Of a stretch of DNA of 64,000 nt, positions 1 through 8,908 are shown one piece after another. Source of the stretch: JAOUGY01 sp963785075 (GTDB lineage: Bacteria; Actinomycetota; Acidimicrobiia; Spongiisociales; ZC4RG35); assembly GCA_963785075.1 (NCBI GenBank), contig CAWATW010000007.1, forward strand, positions 62,001 to 126,000, in the 5' to 3' direction. Positions within the stretch are counted from its first letter, which is position 1, and every line of letters begins with the position of its first letter. The position numbers and the translations under genes were made by a program. The notes beneath the pieces are model-generated. The model was given only the letters and a program-made list of their open reading frames with translations, was not told the DNA's origin and searched no databases.

Positions 1-1236
1 GCCAATCGAAACGACTCCCTCGATCGGATCCATCAGACGCGTGAGAAGCTTGGCAAACGTCGTCTTGCCCGAACCGGTCTCGCCGACGATGGCGATCGAC
101 GTGTGCGGCGTGATCTCGATGTCGACGTCCCGGAGCGCGTACTCCTGGGGTGGGGAACCGTGTGCTCCGGGATACCCAAAGCTCACGTGATCGAAGCGAA
201 TCGGGAGAGGTCGGTCCGGCAGGTCGCTTCCGGCCGGTCCGGGATCTGCCACGTCGGGTTCGATGTCGAGGATGTCGAGCACTCTGCGCCAGCCGGCAAC
301 CGCGGTCTGCGCCTCATTGACCGCTTCGCCGAGCATCTGCACCGGCTGGACGAACAACTGAGCCAAGAACAGGAATGCCACCACGGTCCCGACCGAGATC
401 GACCCGGCTACCGCCAGCAGCGTCCCAACCACCAGCACGAGAGCGATCACGGCCGCCGAAAGAAGCTCGCCTGCGCCCGAGAACGCCGAAGAGAGCACTC
501 CCGCCCTCACGCCCGCACTGCGGTGGCCTTCGATGGCCTCCGAGAGTCGTTCCCTCGTTCGTTGCTCGGCGCCGTAGGCGCGTATCACCGGTGCCCCGAC
601 GACGACCTCGGCGAGAACCGCAAGGAGCCTTCCGACCCGCTCGCGGACCACGAGATACGCAGCGTCGAGCCGGCGTTGGAACCACCGGATCGTGAGCAGG
701 ATCACCGGGACCATGGCGAACACGGTGAGACCCAGCGGTATCGAGTAGACGAGCATCACCACGAGGGCGAGCAGCGCCTGTCCGGAGTTGGTGATGAGCA
801 TCAGCCCGCCCCACTGCATGAATCGGCTGATCTCGTCCACGTCGGATGTCACCCGGGCGACCAGCGAGCCGCGCTGCTCCGATGCCTGGTGGAGCATCGA
901 AAGGTCGTGGATGTGCCGGAACGCACGCACTCGTAGTCTCGAGAGCGCGGTCTCCGAGACCTGGGCCAGTCGGATGTGCATCGCCGAGGTCGACGCAGCC
1001 GTGATCGCAACCGCGGCAAGCGCCGCGAGGACCATCCGCCCCACGAAGCCCATGTCGACCCCCTGGTCGGTGAGACCACCGTCGATGACTTGTTGCACGG
1101 CGATGGGAACGATCACGCGACCGGCGGTCGCGACCAACGCGAAGAAGAGCGTCAGTGGCAACCCGCGACGGAGCTCGGGTGACAAACCCAGGCCCCGCCG
1201 GAGCGTCGCTACAGCCGAGGTTCGTTCTTTCACCAC
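1..1236 (-). CDS. ABC exporter subunit (TMD-NBD), 3' end outside window
   Basis: Type IV (MsbA/MDR-like) ABC exporter half-transporter, cut by the left edge of the window. Reading the minus strand from a GTG at 1234-1236 gives a six-helix transmembrane domain, then the start of a nucleotide-binding domain with the Walker A motif GETGSGKTTFAKLL near positions 20-80. The signature, Walker B and H-loop lie outside. The longer minus-strand reading frame over this stretch (314-1324) is out of phase with Walker A and is a shadow. No ATG exists in the correct phase between this GTG and the upstream gene, so the start is reasonably constrained. It lies 133 bp downstream of another ABC half-transporter on the same strand, and the pair probably forms a heterodimeric exporter. 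Substrate unknown. Confidence 0.88.
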   Translation of the reverse strand, partial: MVKERTSAVATLRRGLGLSPELRRGLPLTLFFALVATAGRVIVPIAVQQVIDGGLTDQGVDMGFVGRMVLAALAAVAITAASTSAMHIRLAQVSETALSRLRVRAFRHIHDLSMLHQASEQRGSLVARVTSDVDEISRFMQWGGLMLITNSGQALLALVVMLVYSIPLGLTVFAMVPVILLTIRWFQRRLDAAYLVVRERVGRLLAVLAEVVVGAPVIRAYGAEQRTRERLSEAIEGHRSAGVRAGVLSSAFSGAGELLSAAVIALVLVVGTLLAVAGSISVGTVVAFLFLAQLFVQPVQMLGEAVNEAQTAVAGWRRVLDILDIEPDVADPGPAGSDLPDRPLPIRFDHVSFGYPGAHGSPPQEYALRDVDIEITPHTSIAIVGETGSGKTTFAKLLTRLMDPIEGVVSIG

Positions 1237-1369
1237 CGGCGTTCCCGCCAGCTGACATCTGGAGACGGCCCACCTCGCAGCTCGGCCACGCCCAGGTCGG
1301 CGCCACGGCCCACCCGGGGGACAAGGCGCGGGCTGTCCATCAGCTCGGGAGGAACTGCCGAGGCGCGCT

Positions 1370-3169
1370 TCACTCGGCCTCCTCGTCGCGGGCGTAGGCA
1401 TCGATCAAGGCGGCGTACGACGGCAGTCGGGCGTAGAGATGTTCGTGAGTTCCGCGGTCCACGATCCGACCGTCTTCGACGAAGATCACATGATCGGCGA
1501 GCAGGATGGACGACCGCCTGTAGGCGACGATCACCACGGTGGTGTCGAGCGTCGACAGCCCGTCGAGGATGTCTCCTTCTACCGAAGGGTCGACCGCCGA
1601 GGTGGCGTCGTCGAGCACCAGCAGACGTGGGCGTCGGACGAGCGCTCTCGCCAATGCGATGCGTTGGCGCTGCCCGCCGGACAGCGTTGCACCTCGCTCT
1701 CCGATGTGCGTGTCGTAGCCCATGGGAAGGGCGCGAACGAAGGCGTCAGCCTGGGCCAGCGTCGCGGCCGCGGCGACCTCTTCGTGGTCGAAAGGCTCAC
1801 CCAACGTGATGTTGGCTGTCACGGTGTCGTCGAAGAGGAACGCCTCCTGGAAGACCAGCGCGACGTGACGTGAGATCTCGGCCCGGTCCAGCTCCACGAT
1901 GCCGGCGCCGTCGAGGGAGATCACGCCTCGTTCAGGGTCGAAGAGCCGCACCAACAGATGGGCGATGGTCGACTTGCCTGATCCGGTGGGGCCCACGAGC
2001 GCGACGGTCGACCCCGGCTCGATGTCGAGGCTCACGGATTCGACTCCACGCCCTTCGTCTCCGTCTTCGGTGTATCGGTACCCGACCTCCTCGGCCCCGG
2101 CCGACGCCCCGCCCTCGGTGACGAGACGGGTGGTTCCGTATGTGAGCTCTTCGGTGGTCTCGGTGACGCGCCGGATGCGCTGCCAGCCCACGGTGGCCCG
2201 AGGAAGGTCGGCGAGCAGCCAGGCAAACACGCGCATGGGCATGGCGACGAGACGGAAGAGATAGGCGAAGGTCACGAGTGTTCCAGCCGTGAGCAGGCCC
2301 TGGTCGACTCGCAGGGCGCCCGCGTACAGCACGGCGAGGATGCCCAGGTTGGGGAGCGCCTCCATGGCGGGATCGAACATGGCCCGAAGTCGACCCACAT
2401 AGACCATGCGGTCTCGCAAGTCATCGGACCGGGCGCCGAAACGGTCCACCTCGACTTCTTCTCGGCCCAGGGTCTTCACGACCAGTGCGGCGTCGAAAGA
2501 CTCGTGGGCGATGTCGGACACCTCGGCCCTGAGCTGTTGCGCCTCGGCGATTGCGACCCGCATCCGACGTTGGTAGGCGAGGTTGGACAGCGCGATCGCC
2601 GGCCCGACTGCGAATCCGATGAGCGCAAGGATCGGGTCGGTGATGATGAGGAGCACCGCCGTGATCGCCAGCATCACGAGCACGCCAAATGCCATCGGGA
2701 GCGGAGCCGCAACCGACGAAGCAGCTTCGGTGTCGGCATTGACGTTCGACAGGAGCACGCCCGTCGGGTTCCGGCGGTGCCACTCGATTGGCAGTTCGAG
2801 CATCCGATCGGTGAGCTCGGTCCGATCCATCGCCTGAAGACGGTATTGCGCCGAGTAGGCGCCGATCCTTCGGTAGGCGATACCACCCGCCCGGAAGGCG
2901 GCAACGCCGATGACCGCGGCGGCCGCCGTCGCAAGCGAGGCAGTCCTGACGTCGCCTCGGTCCACTGCGGGGATCAGCACCGAGTCGGTCGCCCATCCGA
3001 TGACGTACGACGAGACGATGGTGGTGACCGCGTACACGACGGTCCCGGCAGCACCGATTCCGAATTCCTTCCGCGCTCGCATGACCTGGCGTCTGATGAG
3101 GGCGAATCCACGGCGTGCCACTGCGGCGTCGCCGCCACGCGATTGTTCGAGGACGTCCGAGGAGACCAT
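1370..3169 (-). CDS. ABC exporter subunit with degenerate ATP site
   Basis: Complete 599-residue half-transporter: an N-terminal six-helix membrane domain (about residues 30-330) and a C-terminal ATPase domain. Walker A is GPTGSGKSTIAHLL and the signature is LSGGQRQRIALARAL. Two catalytic positions are altered: Walker B reads LLVLDDATSAVD, with Asp where the catalytic Glu normally sits, and the H-loop reads VIVAYRRSS, with Tyr for the switch His. In heterodimeric exporters such as TM287/288 and BmrCD one subunit carries such a degenerate site, so this is inferred to be the non-catalytic partner of the gene just downstream. Substrate cannot be told from sequence. Confidence 0.93.
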   Translation of the reverse strand: MVSSDVLEQSRGGDAAVARRGFALIRRQVMRARKEFGIGAAGTVVYAVTTIVSSYVIGWATDSVLIPAVDRGDVRTASLATAAAAVIGVAAFRAGGIAYRRIGAYSAQYRLQAMDRTELTDRMLELPIEWHRRNPTGVLLSNVNADTEAASSVAAPLPMAFGVLVMLAITAVLLIITDPILALIGFAVGPAIALSNLAYQRRMRVAIAEAQQLRAEVSDIAHESFDAALVVKTLGREEVEVDRFGARSDDLRDRMVYVGRLRAMFDPAMEALPNLGILAVLYAGALRVDQGLLTAGTLVTFAYLFRLVAMPMRVFAWLLADLPRATVGWQRIRRVTETTEELTYGTTRLVTEGGASAGAEEVGYRYTEDGDEGRGVESVSLDIEPGSTVALVGPTGSGKSTIAHLLVRLFDPERGVISLDGAGIVELDRAEISRHVALVFQEAFLFDDTVTANITLGEPFDHEEVAAAATLAQADAFVRALPMGYDTHIGERGATLSGGQRQRIALARALVRRPRLLVLDDATSAVDPSVEGDILDGLSTLDTTVVIVAYRRSSILLADHVIFVEDGRIVDRGTHEHLYARLPSYAALIDAYARDEEAE

Positions 3170-3255
3170 CCGGTCAGCCTATCGGGAGCCGGGGACAGTA
3201 TCGAAGGCGGCTCGAGACGCCCGAGGCACATGGAGACGAAGGTAGCCTCCACAGG

Positions 3256-4035
3256 GTGTCCGATGCCTACTTCACGACCGAAGACGGGACATGGTTTCTT
3301 CCCACGGAACACGCACGCGGCCCGTGGGATGCCGACGCATGCCACGCCGGTCCCCCCACCGGACTGATGGTGCGGGAGCTGGAGCGCCTGGTGCCCAACG
3401 GCCGGTTGTCACGGGTCATGGTCGAACTCATGAAGCCGGTGCCCATGAGCGGTTTCCGAGTACAGGCAGAGGTGCGTCGGCCGGGACGTTCGGCGATCGC
3501 CACCGAGGCGGAGATCTTCGACGAAGATCGCGTGTACGCCCGGGCGTTCGGTCTTCATCTCCGCGAGATCGATCACATGGATCTGCCCACTGCGCCGACC
3601 GATGTGCCACGTTTCGAGGACGCAATACCCGGACCGTTCCCCATCGCCGTAACCGCTCACGGGCTTCCGGGATTCACGACGTCGATGGAGGTGCGCTACG
3701 ACCCCGGTGAGTCGCAGGGCGACGGAGGACCGACGACGATCTGGATCCGGACCGTTCCGCTGCTCTCCGATGAAGAGCCGAGCGGCTTTCAACGGCTGTG
3801 TCCGCTTGCCGACTCCGGCAACGGGATCAGCTACAACGCCTATCTCGATCGGGTGACCTTCATCAACCCCGATCTGGTGGTGGCGGTACACCGAGAGCCG
3901 GTTGGTGAGTGGCTCTGTTCCCGGGTGCGCTCGCATTGGCAACCCGATGGCATCGGCATGTCCGACGCCGAGCTCTTCGATGTGAGCGGTCCCGTCGGGC
4001 GGGCGGTCCAGACCATTCTGATCGAGCCCAGCTGA
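3256..4035 (+). CDS. Acyl-CoA thioesterase-like (double hotdog) protein
   Basis: 259 residues from the GTG at 3256. The in-frame sequence upstream is Arg-rich, low-quality translation and was excluded. The N-terminal segment with GPPTGLMVRELERL followed by VMVELMKPVPMSGF matches the TesB-like hotdog fold of the thioesterase-family (4HBT_3) proteins. The C-terminal half forms the second hotdog. Expected role is hydrolysis of an acyl-CoA in the cytoplasm; substrate unknown. It is divergent from the ABC exporter genes (86 bp between starts). Confidence 0.75.
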   Translation: MSDAYFTTEDGTWFLPTEHARGPWDADACHAGPPTGLMVRELERLVPNGRLSRVMVELMKPVPMSGFRVQAEVRRPGRSAIATEAEIFDEDRVYARAFGLHLREIDHMDLPTAPTDVPRFEDAIPGPFPIAVTAHGLPGFTTSMEVRYDPGESQGDGGPTTIWIRTVPLLSDEEPSGFQRLCPLADSGNGISYNAYLDRVTFINPDLVVAVHREPVGEWLCSRVRSHWQPDGIGMSDAELFDVSGPVGRAVQTILIEPS

Positions 4036-4149
4036 CACCCTGCCGCCCTCAGGGTCGTCAGGGGAAGATCGGGGACACCCCCAATGGACCGGGCGACGGC
4101 GTTGCGGCACAGTGGTCCTATCAGAGCTTGAAGACGTGAGGAGTTCACA

Positions 4150-4590
4150 ATGACAACCGACATCCCCGAAACCCAGGAGCAGGCCGACGTGACCGAGAGC
4201 CCTCGAGAACCAGAAGGCACACCACAAGAGCATCTCCCGGTGTCACCGACCGGACCCTCGGCCGACTCTCGCAACAAGGCGGTGTTCGCTCACCTTTCGG
4301 CCTTTGTCACGCTGGTCGGTATCCCGTCGCCCATCGGCCCACTCGTGGCGTGGCTGGTGTGGAAGGATCAAGACGAATTCGCTGCGGACCAGGCCAAGGA
4401 AGCCCTGAACTTCAACCTCTCGGTTCTCCTGTACGGGTTGGTGGCGGCCGTCTCGCTGATCATCCTCGTCGGTTTCGTGTTGCTGCCGACCGTGCTGATC
4501 GCCTGGTTCGTGCTGACGATCGTGGCGTCGATCGCAGCCTCCAGAGGCGAAACCTATCGCTACCCGATGACGATTCGTCTCGTCAGCTGA
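4150..4590 (+). CDS. DUF4870 (Tic20-like) small membrane protein
   Basis: 146 residues. A polar, acidic N-terminus (about residues 1-40) precedes the DUF4870 core, which includes NKAVFAHLSAFVTLVGIP, a segment beginning GPLVAWLVWKDQ, and AKEALNFNLSVLL. Two or three hydrophobic helices follow to the C-terminus. A GAGGAG ribosome site sits just upstream of the ATG. The family has no established function. A strong hairpin terminator follows directly. Confidence 0.85.
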   Translation: MTTDIPETQEQADVTESPREPEGTPQEHLPVSPTGPSADSRNKAVFAHLSAFVTLVGIPSPIGPLVAWLVWKDQDEFAADQAKEALNFNLSVLLYGLVAAVSLIILVGFVLLPTVLIAWFVLTIVASIAASRGETYRYPMTIRLVS

Positions 4591-4611
4591 CCGACCCTCA
4601 CAGTCCAAACC

Positions 4612-4643
4612 AAGAGCCCCGACCGATCTCGGTCGGGGCTCTT
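4612..4643 (+). terminator. Rho-independent-type hairpin
   Basis: A perfect 15-bp inverted repeat (arms beginning AAGAGCCCCGACCGA) with a 2-nt centre lies 21 bp after the stop of the DUF4870 gene. There is no long T tract, but the stem is strong and its ends are A/T-flanked. Confidence 0.75.
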
Positions 4644-4689
4644 CCACGCCGATGCTGTCGGCTGCCGGCCACTCGATACGGAACACGGT

Positions 4690-4900
4690 GAACATTGCGA
4701 GTCGGGTGGGAGGTGGGGTTCGTTCCGCCGTGCCGACGGTATACGGCCGCGGCCTACGTAATACGTAGAACGTTGAACGTTGCGAGTCGGGTGGGACGTG
4801 GGTTCGTTCTGCCGTGCCGACGGCAGACGGCCGACGGCACACATCTACGTGATACGCAATACGTAGAACGTAGAACGTGGGGTGGGACGTGGATGCGGCC
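4690..4900 (-). repeat. Intergenic GTNNNAC heptamer/REP-like repeats (copy 1)
   Basis: Two successive copies of a composite element: runs of 7-nt units fitting GTNNNAC (for example GTAATAC, GTAGAAC, GTTGAAC), then a GGGTGGGACGTGG segment, then a segment rich in GCCGACGGC. The orientation is opposite to the related block at about 5984-6420, so the two blocks form a large inverted pair around the gene at 5114-5803. No protein coding is evident. Confidence 0.8.
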
Positions 4901-4940
4901 AACCTGGCCGACGGCAACCGCCGACGGCAAACCTCGACTG

Positions 4941-5031
<91 letters not shown>

Positions 5032-5039
5032 GCAACGGC

Positions 5040-5069
5040 AACAGCCCCCACCGGGTGGTGGGGGCTGTT
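5040..5069 (-). terminator. Hairpin terminator of the 5114-5803 gene
   Basis: A perfect 13-bp stem (AACAGCCCCCACC and its complement) with a GGGT loop ends 44 bp past the stop codon of the minus-strand gene at 5114. Confidence 0.75.
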
Positions 5070-5113
5070 GGGTCGTACGGGTGCCGGAAGTTGGTTCCGG
5101 CGTTTGTCTGGGT

Positions 5114-5803
5114 TCAGACGGCGGCCGGTTCCTTCTGCGAGGATTCCGTAACCCGCATGACGTCTTGTCCCTTGGCTGCCCACACCAGACCGAAACCGGC
5201 CAGGATCAGGGTCAGTCCCAGTCCGGCGAAGATCCCGGCCAGGCCAAGACCCATCTGCAGGGCGGAGTGGGTGACGGTGCCGACACCGAGCTCACCGACC
5301 AGACCGTGGGCGGTACCGGACCACGCCATTTCACGGGTGGGTCCTTCGAGGGGGTGCTGCCGGTCGAAACCGGTCCAGTACCTGCCCTCGACCGGAACCT
5401 CATAGGTTCCCGCCTCGAACATTTCACCGTTGTATTCGACGGCTTCGTCCAAGGTCACGGTCTGGGTGCCGTGCAACACGTGATAGGTGATGACGGCCAT
5501 CTGGAACATGTACTCAGACGCCGTGTTCACCAGCGGATCATCGGGATCGAGGTCGGACTCGACCACCGGATACTTCCAATCATCGACCAGCAGACTCATG
5601 ATGGCTTCGGCACCTGCCGTCTCACCACGATCGATCAACTGGCCGTCCTCGTTGTACGACAACGTCACATTCTGGGCTTCTGAGAAAGCCTGCAACGAGC
5701 CGTACCCGTCTTGGACTTTCGAATACGCCACACCACCGGCCACGGTGAACACCAGGCCGACGATCGCAAGTACATATCCGAGAGTTGTCAAACGCTTCCA
5801 CAT
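5114..5803 (-). CDS. Hypothetical protein with two membrane segments
   Basis: 229 residues from the ATG at 5803, chosen because GAGGAGG lies at ribosome-site distance upstream. Layout: short cytoplasmic start (MWKRLTTLG), a hydrophobic helix at about residues 7-28, an acidic extracytoplasmic region of about 150 residues, and a second hydrophobic helix near residues 190-215 with a short polar tail. No catalytic motif or known domain is recognised. It stands alone between two oppositely oriented blocks of intergenic repeats and has its own terminator. Confidence 0.8.
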   Translation of the reverse strand: MWKRLTTLGYVLAIVGLVFTVAGGVAYSKVQDGYGSLQAFSEAQNVTLSYNEDGQLIDRGETAGAEAIMSLLVDDWKYPVVESDLDPDDPLVNTASEYMFQMAVITYHVLHGTQTVTLDEAVEYNGEMFEAGTYEVPVEGRYWTGFDRQHPLEGPTREMAWSGTAHGLVGELGVGTVTHSALQMGLGLAGIFAGLGLTLILAGFGLVWAAKGQDVMRVTESSQKEPAAV

Positions 5804-5983
5804 GGCGACCTCCTCGCAACGGTTCGTGAACAACGTCACAAGAACCATCGTCGATCGTGAAGCCCTTCACTAGGCCCACCAGGTCCCTACTACCCCTCCA
5901 AACGGCCTATGCACAAACACGCATACGACCACACCACAGGCACCACACAGGCAGCATCCGCGTATCACATGTGCCGTTGACTG

Positions 5984-6420
5984 TATGCCGTCGGCTGCGG
6001 CGGCACGGACCCCCCTCCCACCCGATTCGAAACGTTGAACGTTCTACGTACTACGTATGCCGTCGGCCCGGCGGCACGGACCCCCCTCCCCACACGACTC
6101 TCGGCGTTCAACGTGTCCCGTATCGAGTGGCCGACAGCCCACGGCCAACAGCTCGTTCGTGTGTGCCGTTGGCGGTCTGCCGTCGGCCTGGGGGACGAAC
6201 CCCCCTCCCACCCGATTCGAAGCGTTGAACGTTTTACGTACTACGTACTACGTATGCCGTCGGCCCGGGGGACGAACGCACGTCCCACCCGACTCGAAAC
6301 GTTGAACGTTCTACGTACTACGTATGCCGTCGGCCTGGGGGGACGAGCCCCACGTCACACCCGACCCGCAGCGTTCACCGTGTTCCCCGCAGCTGTCAGC
6401 CCCGGGAGGTTCAACGTTCT
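5984..6420 (+). repeat. Intergenic GTNNNAC heptamer/REP-like repeats (copy 2, five units)
   Basis: Five related units begin at about 5984, 6056, 6177, 6253 and 6323, each with GCCGTCGGC near its start. Most then carry a C-rich stretch, TCGAAAC-like sequence, and heptamers in register such as GTTGAAC, GTTCTAC and GTACTAC. The last heptamer supplies the TAG stop codon of the adjacent minus-strand gene. The stretch 5804-5983 holds no gene and probably contains the promoter of the 5803 gene. Confidence 0.85.
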
Positions 6421-7063
6421 ACGTGGCTCGATGGGTGGCGAGGATGCGTTTGACCTCCTCGTCGGTGGTCTGGCCAAAGTCGTTGTAGTAGTAGCCGACA
6501 GCACCGAATCTCCGGGGTGTGCCCATGCAGATGATGCGATCGACGAGCGGTTGGAGTTCCGCAACTGCCTGTGGTGATGCCACGGGCGCTGCGATCACCA
6601 GCTCGTTTGGTTCGAGGGAACGGATGGCGGTACAGGCCGCCTTCATGGTCGCTCCGGTGGCGATGCCGTCGTCCACGATGATGGCGGTGCGATCGACGAC
6701 GGCAAGTGGCTTGGCGCCGGCGCCTCGGTATCGGAGCGACCGGCGTTTCAGCTCGGCTCGTTCAGCTTCGACGATCCGCTCGAGCTCCCACTTCTCGACG
6801 CCGAGTCGCTCGACGAGGCGATCGTCGACCACCTCGACCCCCTCACAGATCGCCCCCATCGCCAGCTCGGGCTGCATCGGGGCGCCCAGTTTGCGCACGA
6901 TCAACACGTCGAGCGGGGCGTCGAGATACTCGGCCACGGGCGCCGCCACCGGCACCCCTCCGCGTGGCAGCGCCAGAACCACGACGTCGGTTCGATTCCT
7001 GTAGTCGGCCAGCAACCGGGTCAATTGCTCGCCTGCCGCTCGTCGATCGCGGAAGCGCATCAT
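6419..7063 (-). CDS. Phosphoribosyltransferase-domain protein (COG1926 type)
   Basis: 214 residues from the ATG at 7063, which overlaps the upstream stop as ATGA. The PRPP-binding loop is plain (TAIIVDDGIATGATMKAA, near residue 120), preceded by VVVLALPRGGVPVAAPVAEY and VLIVRKLGAP, the usual type I phosphoribosyltransferase layout of COG1926 proteins. The real substrate of this group is not established. The stop codon TAG lies inside an intergenic heptamer repeat, so the native 3' end may have been altered by repeat insertion or expansion. Confidence 0.85.
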   Translation of the reverse strand: MMRFRDRRAAGEQLTRLLADYRNRTDVVVLALPRGGVPVAAPVAEYLDAPLDVLIVRKLGAPMQPELAMGAICEGVEVVDDRLVERLGVEKWELERIVEAERAELKRRSLRYRGAGAKPLAVVDRTAIIVDDGIATGATMKAACTAIRSLEPNELVIAAPVASPQAVAELQPLVDRIICMGTPRRFGAVGYYYNDFGQTTDEEVKRILATHRAT

Positions 7064-7461
7064 GGCCAGCCCACGACGCGCTCGGGGGTGATCACGATCC
7101 ACGGTCCCTGAGGGCTGTGGTCGGTGTACTGCCGGTAGCGAGCCATGAGCGCATTCCGCATCTCGTCCGTCGGCTCGCTCAGTACGGTGGCGACGCCGTC
7201 CACGCGCACCCACCACAGACGGTTCCAATCCCGTTCGTAGTGCTGCCACAGCACACTGACGCGACTGTCATGCTCGAGGTCGGACAGCCGCCGGAGCTTG
7301 CGGGTCGACTTCGGCTTGTGGTCCACGGCGGTGAGCAGGCGCCGGTCGGCGAGAAGGGCGTACACCACAGGCACGGGCCGCGGCGTGCCGTCAGGCCGGA
7401 TCGTGGCGAGAACCGCTACCTCGGAGGAGCCGATCAGCTCGAAAGCGCGATCCTCGTCCAT
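7060..7461 (-). CDS. PPOX-class (TIGR03668-type) flavin/F420 protein
   Basis: 133 residues, the full length of a small split-barrel protein of the pyridoxamine 5'-phosphate oxidase fold. The N-terminal pattern VAVLATIRPDGTPRPVPV and the central WNRLWWVRVDG match the Rv0121-like family (TIGR03668), predicted to use F420 or flavin. It overlaps the phosphoribosyltransferase start by 4 bp and is co-transcribed with it. Confidence 0.85.
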   Translation of the reverse strand: MDEDRAFELIGSSEVAVLATIRPDGTPRPVPVVYALLADRRLLTAVDHKPKSTRKLRRLSDLEHDSRVSVLWQHYERDWNRLWWVRVDGVATVLSEPTDEMRNALMARYRQYTDHSPQGPWIVITPERVVGWP

Positions 7462-7480
7462 ACCTCGACCATACGCCGTC

Positions 7481-8809
7481 TCATCCGGCCGATCGCTCGA
7501 GGAGCCTGCGGTAGAAGCGGACGGCGGGCTCGGCGTCGTCGACCCTGATCCGCTCGTCGACCCCGTGGAAGCCGGTCAACTCATCGGCGTTCAACCTGAA
7601 TGGCAGAAACCTCAATACGGTTCGTGCGATACCTGTGAAGTACCGGGAGTCGGTGGCGCCGATGACCACCCAGGGGGCCACGACCGCGTCCGGGAAGACC
7701 TCGCCGATCACTTCGGATACCGTGCGATACCCGGTCGACGTGGTGTCTGCCACCGGCGACGCCTCCCATCCTCTCAGCAGTTTCACGTCGACACCGTCCC
7801 GTACGGTGGTTCTCACGTGGGCGAGGAGATCGTCGAGGGTGTCGCCTGGCATCAGCCGGGAGTTGATGAGCGCCCGCGTCGAGGCTGGGAGCACATTGGA
7901 CTTCACGCCGCCCGAGATCACGGTTGGCGCCATCGTCGTGCGTATGAGTGCATCGGTGGATGCGTTCCGGCCCAGAACCCGCTCGGCGATCCTTCCAAGT
8001 CGGGGGAGATGGTGCAACAGTCGCTGCGTTCCGGGTCGCGATGCCTGCGAGGCCGCCACGAAGAAAGGTGTCTGGACTTCGAGCTTCGCCGGCATGGGGC
8101 TGGCTTCGAGTCGGGCGATGGCACGTGCCACTGCACCGATGGAGGTGGTCTTCGGTGGCGCCGACGAATGGCCTGGATCACCCGCCGAGGAGAGTTCGAG
8201 ATCGGCGTAGCCCTTTTCGGAGACTCCCAGGAGCGCCACAGGTCTCCTCGTGGTGGGTACGACTCGCTCCGTCACAAAGCCGCCTTCGTCGAGCACTATG
8301 TCGGCGAATACTCCGCGTTGGCGCAGGGTCTCTGCGATCACCGCCGAGCCGCTGCTGCCCATCGTTTCCTCATCGTGTCCGAAAGCGAGGAAGATCGTCC
8401 GTGTAGGGCTGAAGCCGTTCTCGAGGAGCCATTCGACCGCTTCCAGGATGGCGATGAGGCTGCCTTTGTCGTCGATCGCCCCACGCCCGAACAGGTGCGA
8501 CTCGGTTCTCGCCCCCGAGAATGGAGGATGGCTCCATCGGTCCACGGATTCGGCTTCCACGGGAACGACATCGAGATGGGCCATGAGCACCACAGCTTCG
8601 AGCGCAGGCTCGGTGCCGACCCATTCGAGAAGCAAACTGTGATCTGAGATCGTCTCGACTGCGAGGTGGGCCCAGGTGCGCGGATAGGTCACCTCGAGGA
8701 AGTCGTGGAGGCGGAGCAGCGATTCGTGCGAGGCCGTTGGGTCGTCGTCGTCGGCAACGGTGGGTATGCGGACGACGGCTGCAAGGCGGTCCAGGAAGCG
8801 TTCGGACAC
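7481..8809 (-). CDS. M20-family metallopeptidase (carboxypeptidase S-like)
   Basis: 442 residues from a GTG. Zinc-site motifs of M20 peptidases are intact: LMAHLDVVPVE (first His, Asp), GRGAIDDKGSL (bridging Asp) and AFGHDEETMGSSG (catalytic Glu and metal Glu). The closing FHGVDERI supplies the last His. Length and motifs fit the carboxypeptidase S/PM20D1 branch, which cleaves dipeptides or N-acyl amino acids. There is no signal peptide, so it is probably cytoplasmic. The 8810-8908 spacer upstream holds an AT-richer stretch that may carry its promoter. Confidence 0.9.
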   Translation of the reverse strand: MSERFLDRLAAVVRIPTVADDDDPTASHESLLRLHDFLEVTYPRTWAHLAVETISDHSLLLEWVGTEPALEAVVLMAHLDVVPVEAESVDRWSHPPFSGARTESHLFGRGAIDDKGSLIAILEAVEWLLENGFSPTRTIFLAFGHDEETMGSSGSAVIAETLRQRGVFADIVLDEGGFVTERVVPTTRRPVALLGVSEKGYADLELSSAGDPGHSSAPPKTTSIGAVARAIARLEASPMPAKLEVQTPFFVAASQASRPGTQRLLHHLPRLGRIAERVLGRNASTDALIRTTMAPTVISGGVKSNVLPASTRALINSRLMPGDTLDDLLAHVRTTVRDGVDVKLLRGWEASPVADTTSTGYRTVSEVIGEVFPDAVVAPWVVIGATDSRYFTGIARTVLRFLPFRLNADELTGFHGVDERIRVDDAEPAVRFYRRLLERSAG

Positions 8810-8908
8810 TCATCGACGATACCTCTCAAGGCCCGGCCGATGTTCGCCGATGGATTCGCTTGCCATGGTCTGATCGGCGCGCCGTCAACTATTGCAAACT
8901 ATTCCACA

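Noticed and set aside
314..1324. Long Arg/Gly-rich minus-strand reading frame of 336 residues
   Set aside because: It is out of phase with the frame carrying the ABC membrane domain and Walker A motif; composition is typical of a high-GC shadow frame.
5882..5893. Shared 12-mer GGTCCCTACTAC also present at 39859-39870
   Set aside because: Two 12-mer matches in 64 kb are expected by chance, and the dyad context is not shared.
6985..7000. tRNA T-arm-like GGTTCGATTCC
   Set aside because: It lies within the phosphoribosyltransferase coding sequence and no acceptor or anticodon stems surround it.
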